The notes: generated by a model from the sequence alone, not told the origin. Shown: positions 9,870-17,795, counted from the first letter of the stretch. The stretch: 40,811 nucleotides of DNA from Pseudomonadota bacterium (GCA_021793575.1 JAJYSM010000027.1:1-40811); one strand, 5' to 3'. Numbers and translations: made by a program.

Positions 9870-10343
9870 TCAGCGCACCGGCTTGGCCAGCCGCAGCAGG
9901 TCGGTGGCGTAGCCGCTGGCCTCGTACAGTGCGCGGGCGCGCTCGTTGCCAGGAAACACCGCCAGCGTCACCAGCTGGCAGTGATGCTCGCGGGCCCAGC
10001 CTTCGGCGTGTTCCAGCAGCGCCTTGCCGACGCCCCGGCCTTCGTGCTGCGGCGGTACCGCCAGATCGGAGATGTGGCAGTTGCTGCGCCCGGTGAAGAA
10101 ATCCGCCGTGCGCTGCAGGTGGATGAAGCCCACCCGCTCGCCACCCGCATCCTCGGCCACGAACAGGTAGCTGTTCGCCGGCTGATCCTCCAGATGCCGC
10201 AGCAGATCGTCGCGGATGCCCTCGATGCATTCATGCCGCCGCCGCCACGGGGGTAGCGTGAAATCGGCGAAGCGCGGCACCAGCGCAAGGATGAAATCGT
10301 CGTCGTCTTCGGCCAGACGAATCAGCAAGGGCGTGTCGGTCAT
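9870..10343 (-). CDS. GNAT family N-acetyltransferase
   Basis: A 157-residue acyl-CoA-dependent acetyltransferase of the GNAT fold. The acetyl-CoA pyrophosphate loop reads QHEGRGVG at 99-106, followed by helix KALLEHAEGWARE; a beta4 strand CHISDLAVPP precedes it. The late motif FPGNERARALYEASGY is the usual motif B. The length matches single-domain GNATs. The acceptor is unknown; nothing nearby suggests a toxin-antitoxin role. It is convergent with the RND pump gene and ends six bases from it. Confidence 0.9.
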   Translation of the reverse strand: MTDTPLLIRLAEDDDDFILALVPRFADFTLPPWRRRHECIEGIRDDLLRHLEDQPANSYLFVAEDAGGERVGFIHLQRTADFFTGRSNCHISDLAVPPQHEGRGVGKALLEHAEGWAREHHCQLVTLAVFPGNERARALYEASGYATDLLRLAKPVR

Positions 10344-10409
10344 GGGCAGTCGGTTGGCTGGCGGAGGCGAATCAGCGGATCACGTTGCCGTTTCTACACC
10401 CAGTGCCGT

Positions 10410-10570
10410 GGCGGCGAAAGTCCCGCCCGGTCGCGGTCGCACGGCCCCTGCATATTCCAAGCCTGCCTGCCGGCGGGCCGCGCGCGATCTGGTCGAGGCC
10501 GGCGTGCGGGTGACCCTGGTGGAGGCCGATCGGTTCGCCGCACCAGGCGCTTCGAGCTTGCCGGGGTAGT
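10410..10570 (+). pseudogene. Probable remnant of an FAD-binding oxidoreductase gene
   Basis: In one plus-strand frame ending at a TAG at 10567-10569, the residues ARDLVEAGVRVTLVEADRF resemble the alpha-helix and second beta strand of a Rossmann FAD-binding domain, as at the N terminus of DadA/MnmC-like flavoproteins. The preceding GxGxxG glycine loop is not intact and no downstream domain follows, so this would be a short, broken scrap between GNAT and the kinase gene. The match is short and could be chance in GC-rich DNA. Confidence 0.35.
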
Positions 10571-10590
10571 CGGGTCAGTGCGGCGCGCGC

Positions 10591-11430
10591 TCAGCTGTGG
10601 TCCAGCCTGGTCACGTGCCGGTCGTCGTCGAACGCCAACAGGCTGTCGGCGAGCGCCGGCAGGGTGGCCAGCGCGTGCCGGCTCAGCCGCTCGAAGTGCT
10701 GCAGAAACCGCGTTATCGCCGCGTCGTCCATCGCCAGCGGTGCGTGGCGGGCCAGCAGCGACTGCTCCTGCTGGCTGCGCCAGCGGTGGACGATCTCCCA
10801 GCACGGCGCCTGCAGCACGATCAGCGCATCGAATTTGCGCCACAGCGGTTGATAGCTGCGCAGCTGCTGGTTGACCCAGTGTCGCCAGCGGCCGTCGGCA
10901 TCTTCCTGCCGTTCCAGCGCATTCACCGGCGCGGCCAGCGCGGTCTGCAGCTGCGGGCGGATGCCCAGTGCCCAGCCCTCCACGAGCACCAGTTGCGGCG
11001 GACGCGTGACCTGCGGCCAGCGCGAAGGTGGCAGCCGCGTGTCGCGGCCCTTGTCGAAGCGCGGGTGCGCCACCGGCCGTCGCGTGGAGGCCTCCGGCAT
11101 GGCGGCCAACACCGACAGCAGCAGCTCGATTTCGTGGGTGCCGGGCACGCCGCGCGTGCGCAGCAACGGATGCACCTGCTGCGCGAGCAGCTCGCGCTCA
11201 CCGCGGGTGTAATAGAAGTCGTCCAGGGCGAGCACCTCGGTGGCCCAGTCGCGCGCCTCGGCGTGCGCCTTCAGGACCGCTGCCAGCGTGCTCTTGCCGC
11301 TGCCCTGCAAGCCGGACAGGCCCAGGATGTACGGCCGCCGCGAGCGTGCGATGCGCGCGGCGTAGTGATCGAGCAGGTGCTCGGCCAGCCCCTCGTTCTG
11401 CGTGTTCGCGTGCGCGCTCACTCGCGGCAT
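10591..11430 (-). CDS. D-glycerate 3-kinase-like P-loop kinase
   Basis: A 279-residue P-loop kinase of the glycerate kinase / Tda10 / YggC type, related to phosphoribulokinase and uridine kinase. The Walker A motif is GLQGSGKST at 40-48. The Asp pair and aromatics LDDFYYT at 69-75 are the substrate-side motif, and LVEGWALG is the Walker B-like strand. RFDKGRDTRLP is another family block. It likely phosphorylates glycerate or a related small acid, but the substrate is inferred from family. The frame is open upstream to 11565; MPRVSAHANT at 11430 is chosen because upstream residues are low-complexity and unlike the family. The gene diverges from pdxH. Confidence 0.85.
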   Translation of the reverse strand: MPRVSAHANTQNEGLAEHLLDHYAARIARSRRPYILGLSGLQGSGKSTLAAVLKAHAEARDWATEVLALDDFYYTRGERELLAQQVHPLLRTRGVPGTHEIELLLSVLAAMPEASTRRPVAHPRFDKGRDTRLPPSRWPQVTRPPQLVLVEGWALGIRPQLQTALAAPVNALERQEDADGRWRHWVNQQLRSYQPLWRKFDALIVLQAPCWEIVHRWRSQQEQSLLARHAPLAMDDAAITRFLQHFERLSRHALATLPALADSLLAFDDDRHVTRLDHS

Positions 11431-11654
11431 GCCGTGGCGACCTGAGTTGCCCCCGGCGCGGCCAGCTGGCGTGCCGCGACCGCACGATCCGGGTGCGTGC
11501 CACCGGTCAAAGCGGCCTCGCCTGTGCGGCGCGGCGTCGCGCTGCGCACGGACTGACTGCGGCACGACGGGAGCATTGCACTATCATCCGTCTTCTCCAT
11601 CCGCGTCATGATGGCGCGTGTCGCCCCCGATGCAAAAGGAAAGTTTTGAACGCC

Positions 11655-12242
11655 ATGCTCAATTCCGAGATTCTGGACACCTTCCGCCAGCTGCTGGAGC
11701 AAGCCAGGGCCAGCGGCGACCCCGAGCCGACCGCGATGAACCTTTCCACGGTCGACAGTTCCGGCCGGGTGGCCTCGCGCATCATGCTGCTCAAAGGTAT
11801 CGACGAGCGTGGTCTGCGCTTCTACACCAATTACCTCAGCGACAAGGGCAGCCAGCTGGAGGTGCATCCGCAGGTCGCGCTGTGCTTCCACTGGAAGCAG
11901 CTGCGCGATGGCGTGCAGGTGCGCGTCGAGGGCGCCGCCCGCAAGCTGCAGCCGGAGGAATCGGACGCCTACTTCGCCAGCCGCCCGCGCGGCAGCCAGA
12001 TCGGCGCGTGGGCCTCGCTGCAGTCGCAGACGCTGCCCGATCGCGACACCTTCGAGCAGCGGCTGGCCCGTTACGAGCAGGAGTTCGAGGGCCGCGAGGT
12101 GAGCCGTCCGCCGCACTGGGGCGGCTACGTGGTGGAGCCGGATGCGCTGGAATTCTGGTACGGTGCGCAGTTCCGCTGGCATGAGCGGGTGCGCTGGAAC
12201 CGGCACGGCCAGACCTGGACCAGCCGGCTGCTGTACCCGTGA
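11655..12242 (+). CDS. pdxH: Pyridoxamine 5'-phosphate oxidase
   Basis: FMN-dependent cytoplasmic enzyme that makes pyridoxal 5'-phosphate from pyridoxamine or pyridoxine phosphate (synthesis and salvage). The 195-residue length is that of the shorter PdxH proteins. FMN-binding residues lie in RIMLLKGIDERGLRFYTN and SDKGSQL. The C-terminal block FWYGAQFRWHERVRW, ending in LLYP, is the substrate and dimer signature. AAGGAAAG at 11636-11643 supports the ATG at 11655; the in-frame TTG at 11646 would be too close. A possible promoter is TTGCAC with TATCAT near 11575-11587, though these boxes are too close together for a standard spacing. The stop overlaps the next GTG start. Confidence 0.95.
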   Translation: MLNSEILDTFRQLLEQARASGDPEPTAMNLSTVDSSGRVASRIMLLKGIDERGLRFYTNYLSDKGSQLEVHPQVALCFHWKQLRDGVQVRVEGAARKLQPEESDAYFASRPRGSQIGAWASLQSQTLPDRDTFEQRLARYEQEFEGREVSRPPHWGGYVVEPDALEFWYGAQFRWHERVRWNRHGQTWTSRLLYP

Positions 12243-12679
12243 GCCGCGCGTTGCCGGCGGGATACGTGGCGCAGAGCACCTTCGTGGTGCACACGCCCGG
12301 CCGCGGCTTCAGCGAGATCACCGAGGCCGTCGGCCAGGTGGTGGTCGCCAGCCACGTGCAGACCGGCATCGTCAACATCTTCACCGCGCACACCAGCTGC
12401 TCGCTGCTGCTCGGCGAGAGCGCCGACCCGACCGTGCGCGAGGACCTCGAGCGCTGGTTCGCGCGCGCCGTGCCGGACGGCGACGCGCTCTTCCGGCGCG
12501 CCGCCGAAGGCCCGGACGACATGCCGGCGCACGTGCGCAGCATCCTCACCGGCGTCAACCTCAGCGTGCCCGTGCACGGCGGGCGCCTGCTGCTGGGCAG
12601 CTGGCAGGGCGTCTACCTGTGGGAACACCGCACCGACCCGCACCAGCGCAAGGTCACGGTGACCGTGCTGGGGCACTGA
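12239..12679 (+). CDS. YjbQ/UPF0047 family (secondary thiamine-phosphate synthase enzyme)
   Basis: A 146-residue single-domain protein of the YjbQ family, which has weak thiamine-phosphate synthase activity in some members; the physiological role is still unclear. Signature blocks are HTSCSLLLGES starting at His51, EGPDDMPAH at 90-98 and GSWQGVYLWEHR at 120-131. The conserved histidines and aspartates form the likely metal or phosphate site. GTG start overlaps the pdxH stop (GTGA), so translation is probably coupled. The gene lies between a PLP enzyme and a BtuF-like gene, a cofactor-flavoured neighbourhood. Confidence 0.92.
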   Translation: MSRALPAGYVAQSTFVVHTPGRGFSEITEAVGQVVVASHVQTGIVNIFTAHTSCSLLLGESADPTVREDLERWFARAVPDGDALFRRAAEGPDDMPAHVRSILTGVNLSVPVHGGRLLLGSWQGVYLWEHRTDPHQRKVTVTVLGH

Positions 12680-12683
12680 GCGC

Positions 12684-13538
12684 GTGGCCGTTCACGACGC
12701 CCGCGTGCCAGGCGTGCCCGAGCGCACAGCCGCCGATCATTTCCCGCAGCGCATCGTCTGCCTCACCGAGGAGTCCACCGAGGTGCTCTATGCGCTGGGC
12801 GAACAGCGGCGCATCGTCGGCATCTCCGGCTTCACCGTGCGCCCGCCGCAGGCGCGCCGCGAGAAGCCGAAAGTCTCAGCTTTCACCAGCGCCAAGGTCG
12901 GCGAAATCCTCACGCTCGAACCGGATCTGGCGATCGGCTTCTCCGACATCCAGGCCGACATCGCGCGCGAGCTGATCAAGTGTGGCGTCGAGGTGTGGAT
13001 CAGCAACCACCGCAGCGTCGACGGCATCCTCGCCTACATCCGCCGGCTCGGCGCGATGGTCGGCGCCCACGCCAAGGCCGAGGCCTACGCGCAGCGCGCC
13101 GAGCAGCACATCGCCGACATCCGCGCCGCCGCCGCGCAGCTGCCGCGGCGGCCGAAGGTCTACTTCGAGGAGTGGGACGAGCCGATCATCACCGGCATCC
13201 GCTGGGTTGCCGAGATCATCGGCATCGCCGGCGGCGAGGACTGCTTCCCCGAGCTCGCCCGCGAGCCGCTGGCCAAGCAGCGCATCCTGGCGAACGGCGA
13301 CGAGGTGGTACGGCGCGCGCCGGACATCATCCTGGGCTCATGGTGCGGCAAGCGCTTCCGCCCGGAAAAGGTCGCGGCGCGACCGGGCTGGGACACGATC
13401 CCGGCGGTGCGCCACGGCGAGTTACACGAGATCAAGTCGCCGATCATCCTGCAGCCGGGGCCGGCGGCGCTGGTGGACGGGCTCGACGCGATCCACCGCG
13501 TCATCGCCGCGTGGGCGCACCAAAAGCATCGCGACTGA
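12684..13538 (+). CDS. BtuF-like (cobalamin/iron-siderophore) binding protein without signal peptide
   Basis: A 284-residue protein with the two-lobed fold of class III periplasmic binding proteins (PF01497). Features include RIVCLTEESTEVLYALGEQRRIVGIS at the start, VGEILTLEPDLAIGF, a long connecting helix around SVDGILAYIRRLGAMVG, and IPAVRHGELHEI in lobe two. Proteins of this type bind cobalamin or ferric siderophores for ABC import. Here the N terminus (MAVHDARVPG) shows no signal peptide, and the start is fixed by the yjbQ-like stop four bases upstream. No ABC permease or ATPase is adjacent. The gene's stop codon lies inside a REP-like palindrome. The function is therefore open. Confidence 0.8.
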   Translation: MAVHDARVPGVPERTAADHFPQRIVCLTEESTEVLYALGEQRRIVGISGFTVRPPQARREKPKVSAFTSAKVGEILTLEPDLAIGFSDIQADIARELIKCGVEVWISNHRSVDGILAYIRRLGAMVGAHAKAEAYAQRAEQHIADIRAAAAQLPRRPKVYFEEWDEPIITGIRWVAEIIGIAGGEDCFPELAREPLAKQRILANGDEVVRRAPDIILGSWCGKRFRPEKVAARPGWDTIPAVRHGELHEIKSPIILQPGPAALVDGLDAIHRVIAAWAHQKHRD

Positions 13539-13551
13539 AGTCGCTCCCACA
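13526..13551. repeat. REP-like palindrome at the end of the BtuF-like gene
   Basis: GCGACT-GA-AGTCGC at 13531-13544 is a perfect six-base stem with a two-base loop, inside a longer string ending in CTCCCACA. From memory this kind of sequence (GTGGGAGCGACTTCAGTCGC in the other orientation) is dispersed widely in Pseudomonas and Xanthomonadales genomes. Here it supplies the last codons (KHRD) and the stop of the BtuF-like gene and occupies the short space to the convergent yggT gene. Confidence 0.6.
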
Positions 13552-13567
13552 TCCCACGAGAGAAAAC

Positions 13568-14143
13568 TCAGCCGCCCAGCGCCAGCCGGGTGCCCAGGTC
13601 GAGCAGCGGCGCGGCGATCAGCAGGCGCGCCAGCAGCAGCGCGATCATCACCGCCATCGGGGCGAAGTCGATCTGGCCCGCGATCAGCCGGCCGTGCAGC
13701 GGGCGCAGCAGCGGTTCGACCAGGTTGCCGGCCAGCCGCAGCAGCGGCTGCCGGCGATCCACCGCGAACATGCTGAGCAGCGACCAGCCGAAGATCAGCA
13801 CCAGGTAGAACACCAGCAGGAAGTCGAGCAGCTCGGCCAGCGCCAGCAGCAGCAGGCCGAGCGGATGCGGCATCACGCCGACCAGGGCAAACAGCAGCAG
13901 GCGCTTGAGCAGCATCACCAGCCACGCCAGCAGCAGCGCGGCCAGGTTGATCCGGCGCCAGTTCGGCAGCACGCGGCGTAGCGGCGCCAGCACCGGGTTG
14001 GTGGTGCGATAGACGAACTGGCTCAGCGGGTTGTGGAAATCCGCGCGGCAGGCTTCCGCCAGCAGGCGCAGCAGCAGCAGGGTGGCCAGCGCGTCGAAGG
14101 CCAGTCCGATCAGCAGCGCGAGCGCGTTCTGCAGGTAGATCAT
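13568..14143 (-). CDS. yggT: YggT family integral membrane protein
   Basis: A 191-residue inner-membrane protein with two YggT repeats. The hydrophobic segments are around residues 5-30, 66-90, 95-120 and 160-185. The recurring NPL(S)QFVYRTTNPVLAPLRRVLP block and NLVEPLLRPLHGRL are the two family loops. The family has been linked to osmotic shock resistance, but its molecular role is unclear. The ATG overlaps the proC stop (ATGA), as in many gammaproteobacteria where yggS-proC-yggT form an operon. It converges on the BtuF-like gene. Confidence 0.9.
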   Translation of the reverse strand: MIYLQNALALLIGLAFDALATLLLLRLLAEACRADFHNPLSQFVYRTTNPVLAPLRRVLPNWRRINLAALLLAWLVMLLKRLLLFALVGVMPHPLGLLLLALAELLDFLLVFYLVLIFGWSLLSMFAVDRRQPLLRLAGNLVEPLLRPLHGRLIAGQIDFAPMAVMIALLLARLLIAAPLLDLGTRLALGG

Positions 14144-14964
14144 GCGCTGGCATCCAGTGCGGCGGCCAGGGCAGCGCCGCGTTCGGTAGCTGCCGCCATG
14201 GCGCGCGCGACCATCCGCGCGAGGCCGTCCGCGGCGAAGCTTTCCAGTGCCGCCTGGGTGGTGCCGTTGGGCGAGGTGACGCGCTGGCGCAGCACGGCGG
14301 GGTCCTCGCCGCCTTCGGCCAGCATGCGGCCGGCGCCGAGGCAGGTGTGCGCGGCCAGCGCACGCGCGCTGTCGCGCGGCAGGCCCTGCGCCACCGCGGC
14401 CGCCTCCATCGCCTCGACCAGCGCGAAAAAGTACGCCGGACCGGAGCCGGACAGCGCGGTGACGGTGTCCATCAGCGCCTCGTCGTCGATCCAGCGGGTG
14501 ATGCCGGCGGCATCCAGGATGTGCTGCGCCAGCGCCTTCTGCGGTGGGCTGACCCGGCCGTTGGCGCACAGTCCGGTGGCGCCGGCGCCGATCAGCGCCG
14601 GCGTGTTGGGCATGCAGCGCACGATCGGCAGGCTGGCCCCGAACCAGCGTTCGAGCTGGTCCAGCCGCACGCCGGCGGCGATCGAGATCAGCAGCGGGCG
14701 ATGCTGCTGCAGGCTGTCCTGCAGCTCGGCGTGGATCGCCGGCATGATCTGCGGCTTGACCGCCAGCACGATCACTTCGGCCTCCGCCGCGGCCAGCCGG
14801 TTTTCGGCATAGCAGGCTACGCCGAATTCGCGCCCCAGCGCGTGGCGCGCCTCGGCCAGCGGCTCGGCCACGCTGATGCTGGCGGCGGCCACGCCGGTTT
14901 TCAGCAGGCCGCCGATCAGGCTGCGCGCCATGTTGCCGCCGCCGATGAAGGCAAGTCGTGTCAT
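14140..14964 (-). CDS. proC: Pyrroline-5-carboxylate reductase
   Basis: Catalyses the last step of proline synthesis, reducing pyrroline-5-carboxylate with NAD(P)H. The 274-residue protein begins with the dinucleotide motif FIGGGNMARSLIGG, has VLAVKPQ after the Rossmann sheet, and carries the catalytic and dimer signature TALSGSGPAYFF followed by E-A-M-E-A. TSPNGTTQAALE is the usual C-terminal block. The gene leads the proC-yggT pair. The yggS (PLP homeostasis) gene usually found immediately upstream is not present: the next 362 bases hold no gene before pilT on the other strand. Confidence 0.96.
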   Translation of the reverse strand: MTRLAFIGGGNMARSLIGGLLKTGVAAASISVAEPLAEARHALGREFGVACYAENRLAAAEAEVIVLAVKPQIMPAIHAELQDSLQQHRPLLISIAAGVRLDQLERWFGASLPIVRCMPNTPALIGAGATGLCANGRVSPPQKALAQHILDAAGITRWIDDEALMDTVTALSGSGPAYFFALVEAMEAAAVAQGLPRDSARALAAHTCLGAGRMLAEGGEDPAVLRQRVTSPNGTTQAALESFAADGLARMVARAMAAATERGAALAAALDASA

Positions 14965-15326
14965 GCAGGTTCCTTGACTGATCCAGGGCACTGCCCTCGC
15001 GGCAGCGCACGTGACAGCGTAACCGCGTTTGCACCGCCAGGGCAGATGCTGATGGATGGCGCCGCTGCCGTGGCGTCGCGCCGCTTGCCAGCCAACCTTG
15101 CAAAGCGTGTCGGCGGTCTGTGTTCCCGCCGCGCGAAAGACTGGCCGCACGGCCGCCTGGCCGAGTAGTATCGGGACAGCTGCAAGGGGGTTCAGGCTTA
15201 TCTTCCGGGTGGTTCGGTGGCGGCTGCGCCACGCGCTGCGGCGCACCACGCCCGGCAAGGCCGCTGGCCGCCTGATGCAGTATCGAATTCATGCGATCCA
15301 CGACGATCGGTTGAGGAAAACGACAG
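14965..15326. other. Divergent proC / pilT intergenic region
   Basis: This 362-base spacer carries the promoters of proC (minus) and pilT (plus). On the plus strand a -10-like TAGTAT at 15165-15170 is visible without a good -35. I find no fragment of yggS, the gene that commonly sits here, and no protein I recognise in any frame. AGGAAAAC just before the pilT ATG is the ribosome binding site. Confidence 0.6.
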
Positions 15327-16364
15327 ATGGACATTGCCGAACTGCTGGCCTTCTCGGTCAAGAACAAGGCCTCGGACCTGCACCTCTCGGCCGGGCTGCC
15401 GCCGATGATCCGCGTCGATGGCGACGTGCGTCGCATCAACATCCCCGCGCTGGAACACAAGCAGGTGCACGGGCTGATCTACGACATCATGTCGGACAAG
15501 CAGCGCCGCGATTACGAGGAGTTCTACGAGACCGACTTCTCTTTCGAGATTCCCGGACTGGCGCGCTTCCGCGTCAACGCGTTCAACCAGAACCGCGGCG
15601 CCGGCGCGGTGTTCCGCACCATTCCGTCGGAGGTGCTGACGCTGGAAGACCTGGCCTGCCCGCGCATCTTCAAGGAGCTGATCGAACAACCGCAGGGCCT
15701 GATCCTGGTGACCGGGCCGACCGGTTCGGGCAAGTCGACCACGCTGGCGGCGATGGTCGACCACATCAACAAGAACGAATACGGCCACATGCTGACGATC
15801 GAGGATCCGATCGAGTTTGTGCATACCTCGCAGAAGTGCCTGGTCAACCAGCGCGAGATCCATCGCGATACGCTGGGCTTCAACGAGGCGCTGCGTTCGG
15901 CGCTGCGAGAGGATCCGGATTACATCCTGGTCGGCGAGCTGCGCGATCTGGAAACCATCCGGCTGGCGCTGACCGCGGCGGAAACCGGGCATCTGGTGTT
16001 CGCCACCGTGCACACCAGCTCGGCGGCCAAGACCATCGACCGCATCATCGACGTGTTCCCTGCCGGCGAAAAGCCGATGGTGCGCTCGATGCTGTCCGAA
16101 TCGCTGCGTGCGGTGATCTCGCAGTCGCTGCTGAAGAAGGTCGGCGGCGGGCGCATCGCGGCGCACGAGATCATGGTGGGCATCCCGGCGATCCGCAACC
16201 TGATCCGCGAGGACAAGGTGGCGCAGATGTACTCCTCGATCCAGACCGGCCAGCAGTTCGGCATGCAGACGCTGGACCAGACGCTGCTGGATCTGGTCAA
16301 GCGCGGCCTGGTGACGCGCCAGGAGGCGTCGACCTACGCCAAGAACAAGGATGCGTTCAAATGA
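15327..16364 (+). CDS. pilT: Type IV pilus retraction ATPase PilT
   Basis: Hexameric cytoplasmic ATPase that powers pilus retraction and twitching. The 345 residues include the N-terminal PAS-like part, Walker A GPTGSGKSTT with Lys136, an Asp-box and His-box region around VGELRDLETIRLALTAAETG and FATVHTSS, and the PilT-specific AIRNLIREDK at 288-297, needed for retraction. Length is standard. The gene is followed by pilU in the same direction, separated by a 163-base gap taken up by an inverted-repeat element whose left arm overlaps the pilT stop codon. Confidence 0.98.
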   Translation: MDIAELLAFSVKNKASDLHLSAGLPPMIRVDGDVRRINIPALEHKQVHGLIYDIMSDKQRRDYEEFYETDFSFEIPGLARFRVNAFNQNRGAGAVFRTIPSEVLTLEDLACPRIFKELIEQPQGLILVTGPTGSGKSTTLAAMVDHINKNEYGHMLTIEDPIEFVHTSQKCLVNQREIHRDTLGFNEALRSALREDPDYILVGELRDLETIRLALTAAETGHLVFATVHTSSAAKTIDRIIDVFPAGEKPMVRSMLSESLRAVISQSLLKKVGGGRIAAHEIMVGIPAIRNLIREDKVAQMYSSIQTGQQFGMQTLDQTLLDLVKRGLVTRQEASTYAKNKDAFK

Positions 16365-16512
16365 AGCGGGGAACGGGGAACGGGGAACAGGGAACGTGCG
16401 GTTCGACGAAAAATCGGTACGCACGGTCCCATCAAGCTTCAAACCGGAGCTGCGGCCCTCGGGCCTCCGAGTACTTGGCATTCCCCGTTTCCCGTTCCCC
16501 GTTCCCCGTTTC
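16363..16512. repeat. Long inverted repeat with GGGGAAC units between pilT and pilU
   Basis: The left arm (16363-16396) is made of tandem GGGGAAC-like units; the right arm (16479-16512) is its reverse complement at 30 of 34 positions. The 82-base centre contains a smaller GGCCC/GGGCC hairpin. The left arm begins within the pilT stop codon and the right arm abuts the pilU Shine-Dalgarno, so the element fills nearly all of the space. Similar GGGAATGGGGAAT-type palindromes occur between genes in Xanthomonadales, from memory. There is no coding capacity, so it would have to move with help from elsewhere, like a MITE. Confidence 0.85.
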
Positions 16513-16527
16513 AGGAGGGCTCCCGCG

Positions 16528-17700
16528 ATGAGCGATTTCGATTTCACCTCGTTCCTGAAACTGATGGTGCACAAGAAGGCCTCGGATCTGTTCATCACCG
16601 CCGGTGTGGCGCCTTCGATGAAGGTGCAGGGCCGCATCGTGCCGATCACCCAGAGCCCGCTCAGCGTGCAGCAGTCGCGCGACATGGTGCTCAACGTGAT
16701 GACGCCGGGCCAGCGCGAGGAGTTCGAGAAGACCCACGAGTGCCAGTTCGCGATTTCCGCGCAGGGCGTGGGCCGCTTCCGCGTGTCGTGCTTCTACCAG
16801 CGCAACTGCGTGGGCATGGTGCTGCGCCGGATCGAATCGAAGATCCCCACCCCGGAGGAGCTCAACCTGCCGCCGGTGATCAAGCAGCTGGCGATGACCA
16901 AGCGCGGCATCATCGTGTTCGTCGGCGCCACCGGCTCGGGCAAATCGACTTCGCTGGCGGCGATGATCGGCTACCGAAACCAGAACTCGACCGGCCACAT
17001 CATCACCATCGAGGATCCGATCGAGTACGTGCACAAGCACGAGGGATGCATCATCACCCAGCGCGAGGTCGGCATCGACACCGACAGCTGGGACAACGCG
17101 CTGAAGAACACGCTGCGCCAGGCGCCGGACGTGATCATGATCGGCGAGGTGCGCACGCGCGAGGGCATGGACCACGCCATCGCCTTCGCCGAAACCGGCC
17201 ATCTCGTGCTGTGCACGCTGCACGCCAACAACGCCAACCAGGCGATGGACCGCATCCTGCATTTCTTCCCCGAGGATCGCCGTAGTCAGCTGCTGATGGA
17301 CCTGTCGCTCAACCTCAAGGGCATCGTGGCGCAGATGCTGATCCCCACCCCCGACGGCAAGGCGCGCCGGGTGGCGGTGGAAGTGCTGCTGGGCACACCG
17401 CTGGTCCAGGACTACATCCGCCAGGGCGACATCCACAAGCTGAAGGAAGTGATGAAGGAATCCGGCCTGCTCGGCATGAAGACCTTCGACCAGAGCCTGG
17501 TCGAGCTGTATCACGCCGGCGAGATCAGCTACGAGGATGCGCTGCGCCATGCCGACAGCTCCAACGAGGTGCGCCTGCGCATCAAGCTGGCGCAGGGCGG
17601 CGACGCGCATACCCTGTCCCAGGGCCTGGATGGCGTGGAGCTGGAGGAAACCCGCGACGCGCACAACTTCGGCGGCGGCAGCGGCCTGCTCAATCGCTGA
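16528..17700 (+). CDS. pilU: PilT paralogue PilU, accessory retraction ATPase
   Basis: Second retraction ATPase that works with PilT to pull pili under load. The 390-residue protein has Walker A GATGSGKSTS with Lys139, VIMIGEVRTREGMDHAIAFAETGH, and the HANNANQAMDRI region. It is longer than PilT at the C terminus, ending in GGGSGLLNR. The start ATG at 16528 follows AGGAGGG at 16513-16519. The same frame is open upstream through the repeat element, but those residues are repeat-encoded. A strong hairpin 22 bases after the stop ends the transcript. Confidence 0.97.
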   Translation: MSDFDFTSFLKLMVHKKASDLFITAGVAPSMKVQGRIVPITQSPLSVQQSRDMVLNVMTPGQREEFEKTHECQFAISAQGVGRFRVSCFYQRNCVGMVLRRIESKIPTPEELNLPPVIKQLAMTKRGIIVFVGATGSGKSTSLAAMIGYRNQNSTGHIITIEDPIEYVHKHEGCIITQREVGIDTDSWDNALKNTLRQAPDVIMIGEVRTREGMDHAIAFAETGHLVLCTLHANNANQAMDRILHFFPEDRRSQLLMDLSLNLKGIVAQMLIPTPDGKARRVAVEVLLGTPLVQDYIRQGDIHKLKEVMKESGLLGMKTFDQSLVELYHAGEISYEDALRHADSSNEVRLRIKLAQGGDAHTLSQGLDGVELEETRDAHNFGGGSGLLNR

Positions 17701-17721
17701 GGCGCGCCCGCGGCAACCATC

Positions 17722-17756
17722 GAAACAGGAGCCCGCGAGGCTCCTGTTTCGTTTCA
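17722..17756. terminator. Bidirectional hairpin between pilU and the BON gene
   Basis: GAAACAGGAGCC at 17722-17733 pairs perfectly with GGCTCCTGTTTC at 17739-17750 across a five-base loop. It is followed by GTTT on the plus strand and preceded by ATCG on the minus strand. The 12-base stem lies 22 bases after pilU and about 46 bases after the minus-strand BON gene, so it can end both, although the T-run is short. Confidence 0.75.
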
Positions 17757-17795
17757 GTGAGCGAGCCGCCGTCCCGATGGATAGATACCACTCAC

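Noticed and set aside
13568-15460. Possible fusion of yggT with proC in one long open frame
   Set aside because: The frame runs through proC out of phase; proC and YggT have their own starts and overlap by ATGA.
16363-16512. Tandem GGGGAAC units as a possible CRISPR array
   Set aside because: Units are seven bases long with no unique spacers and form one inverted pair; no cas genes are present.
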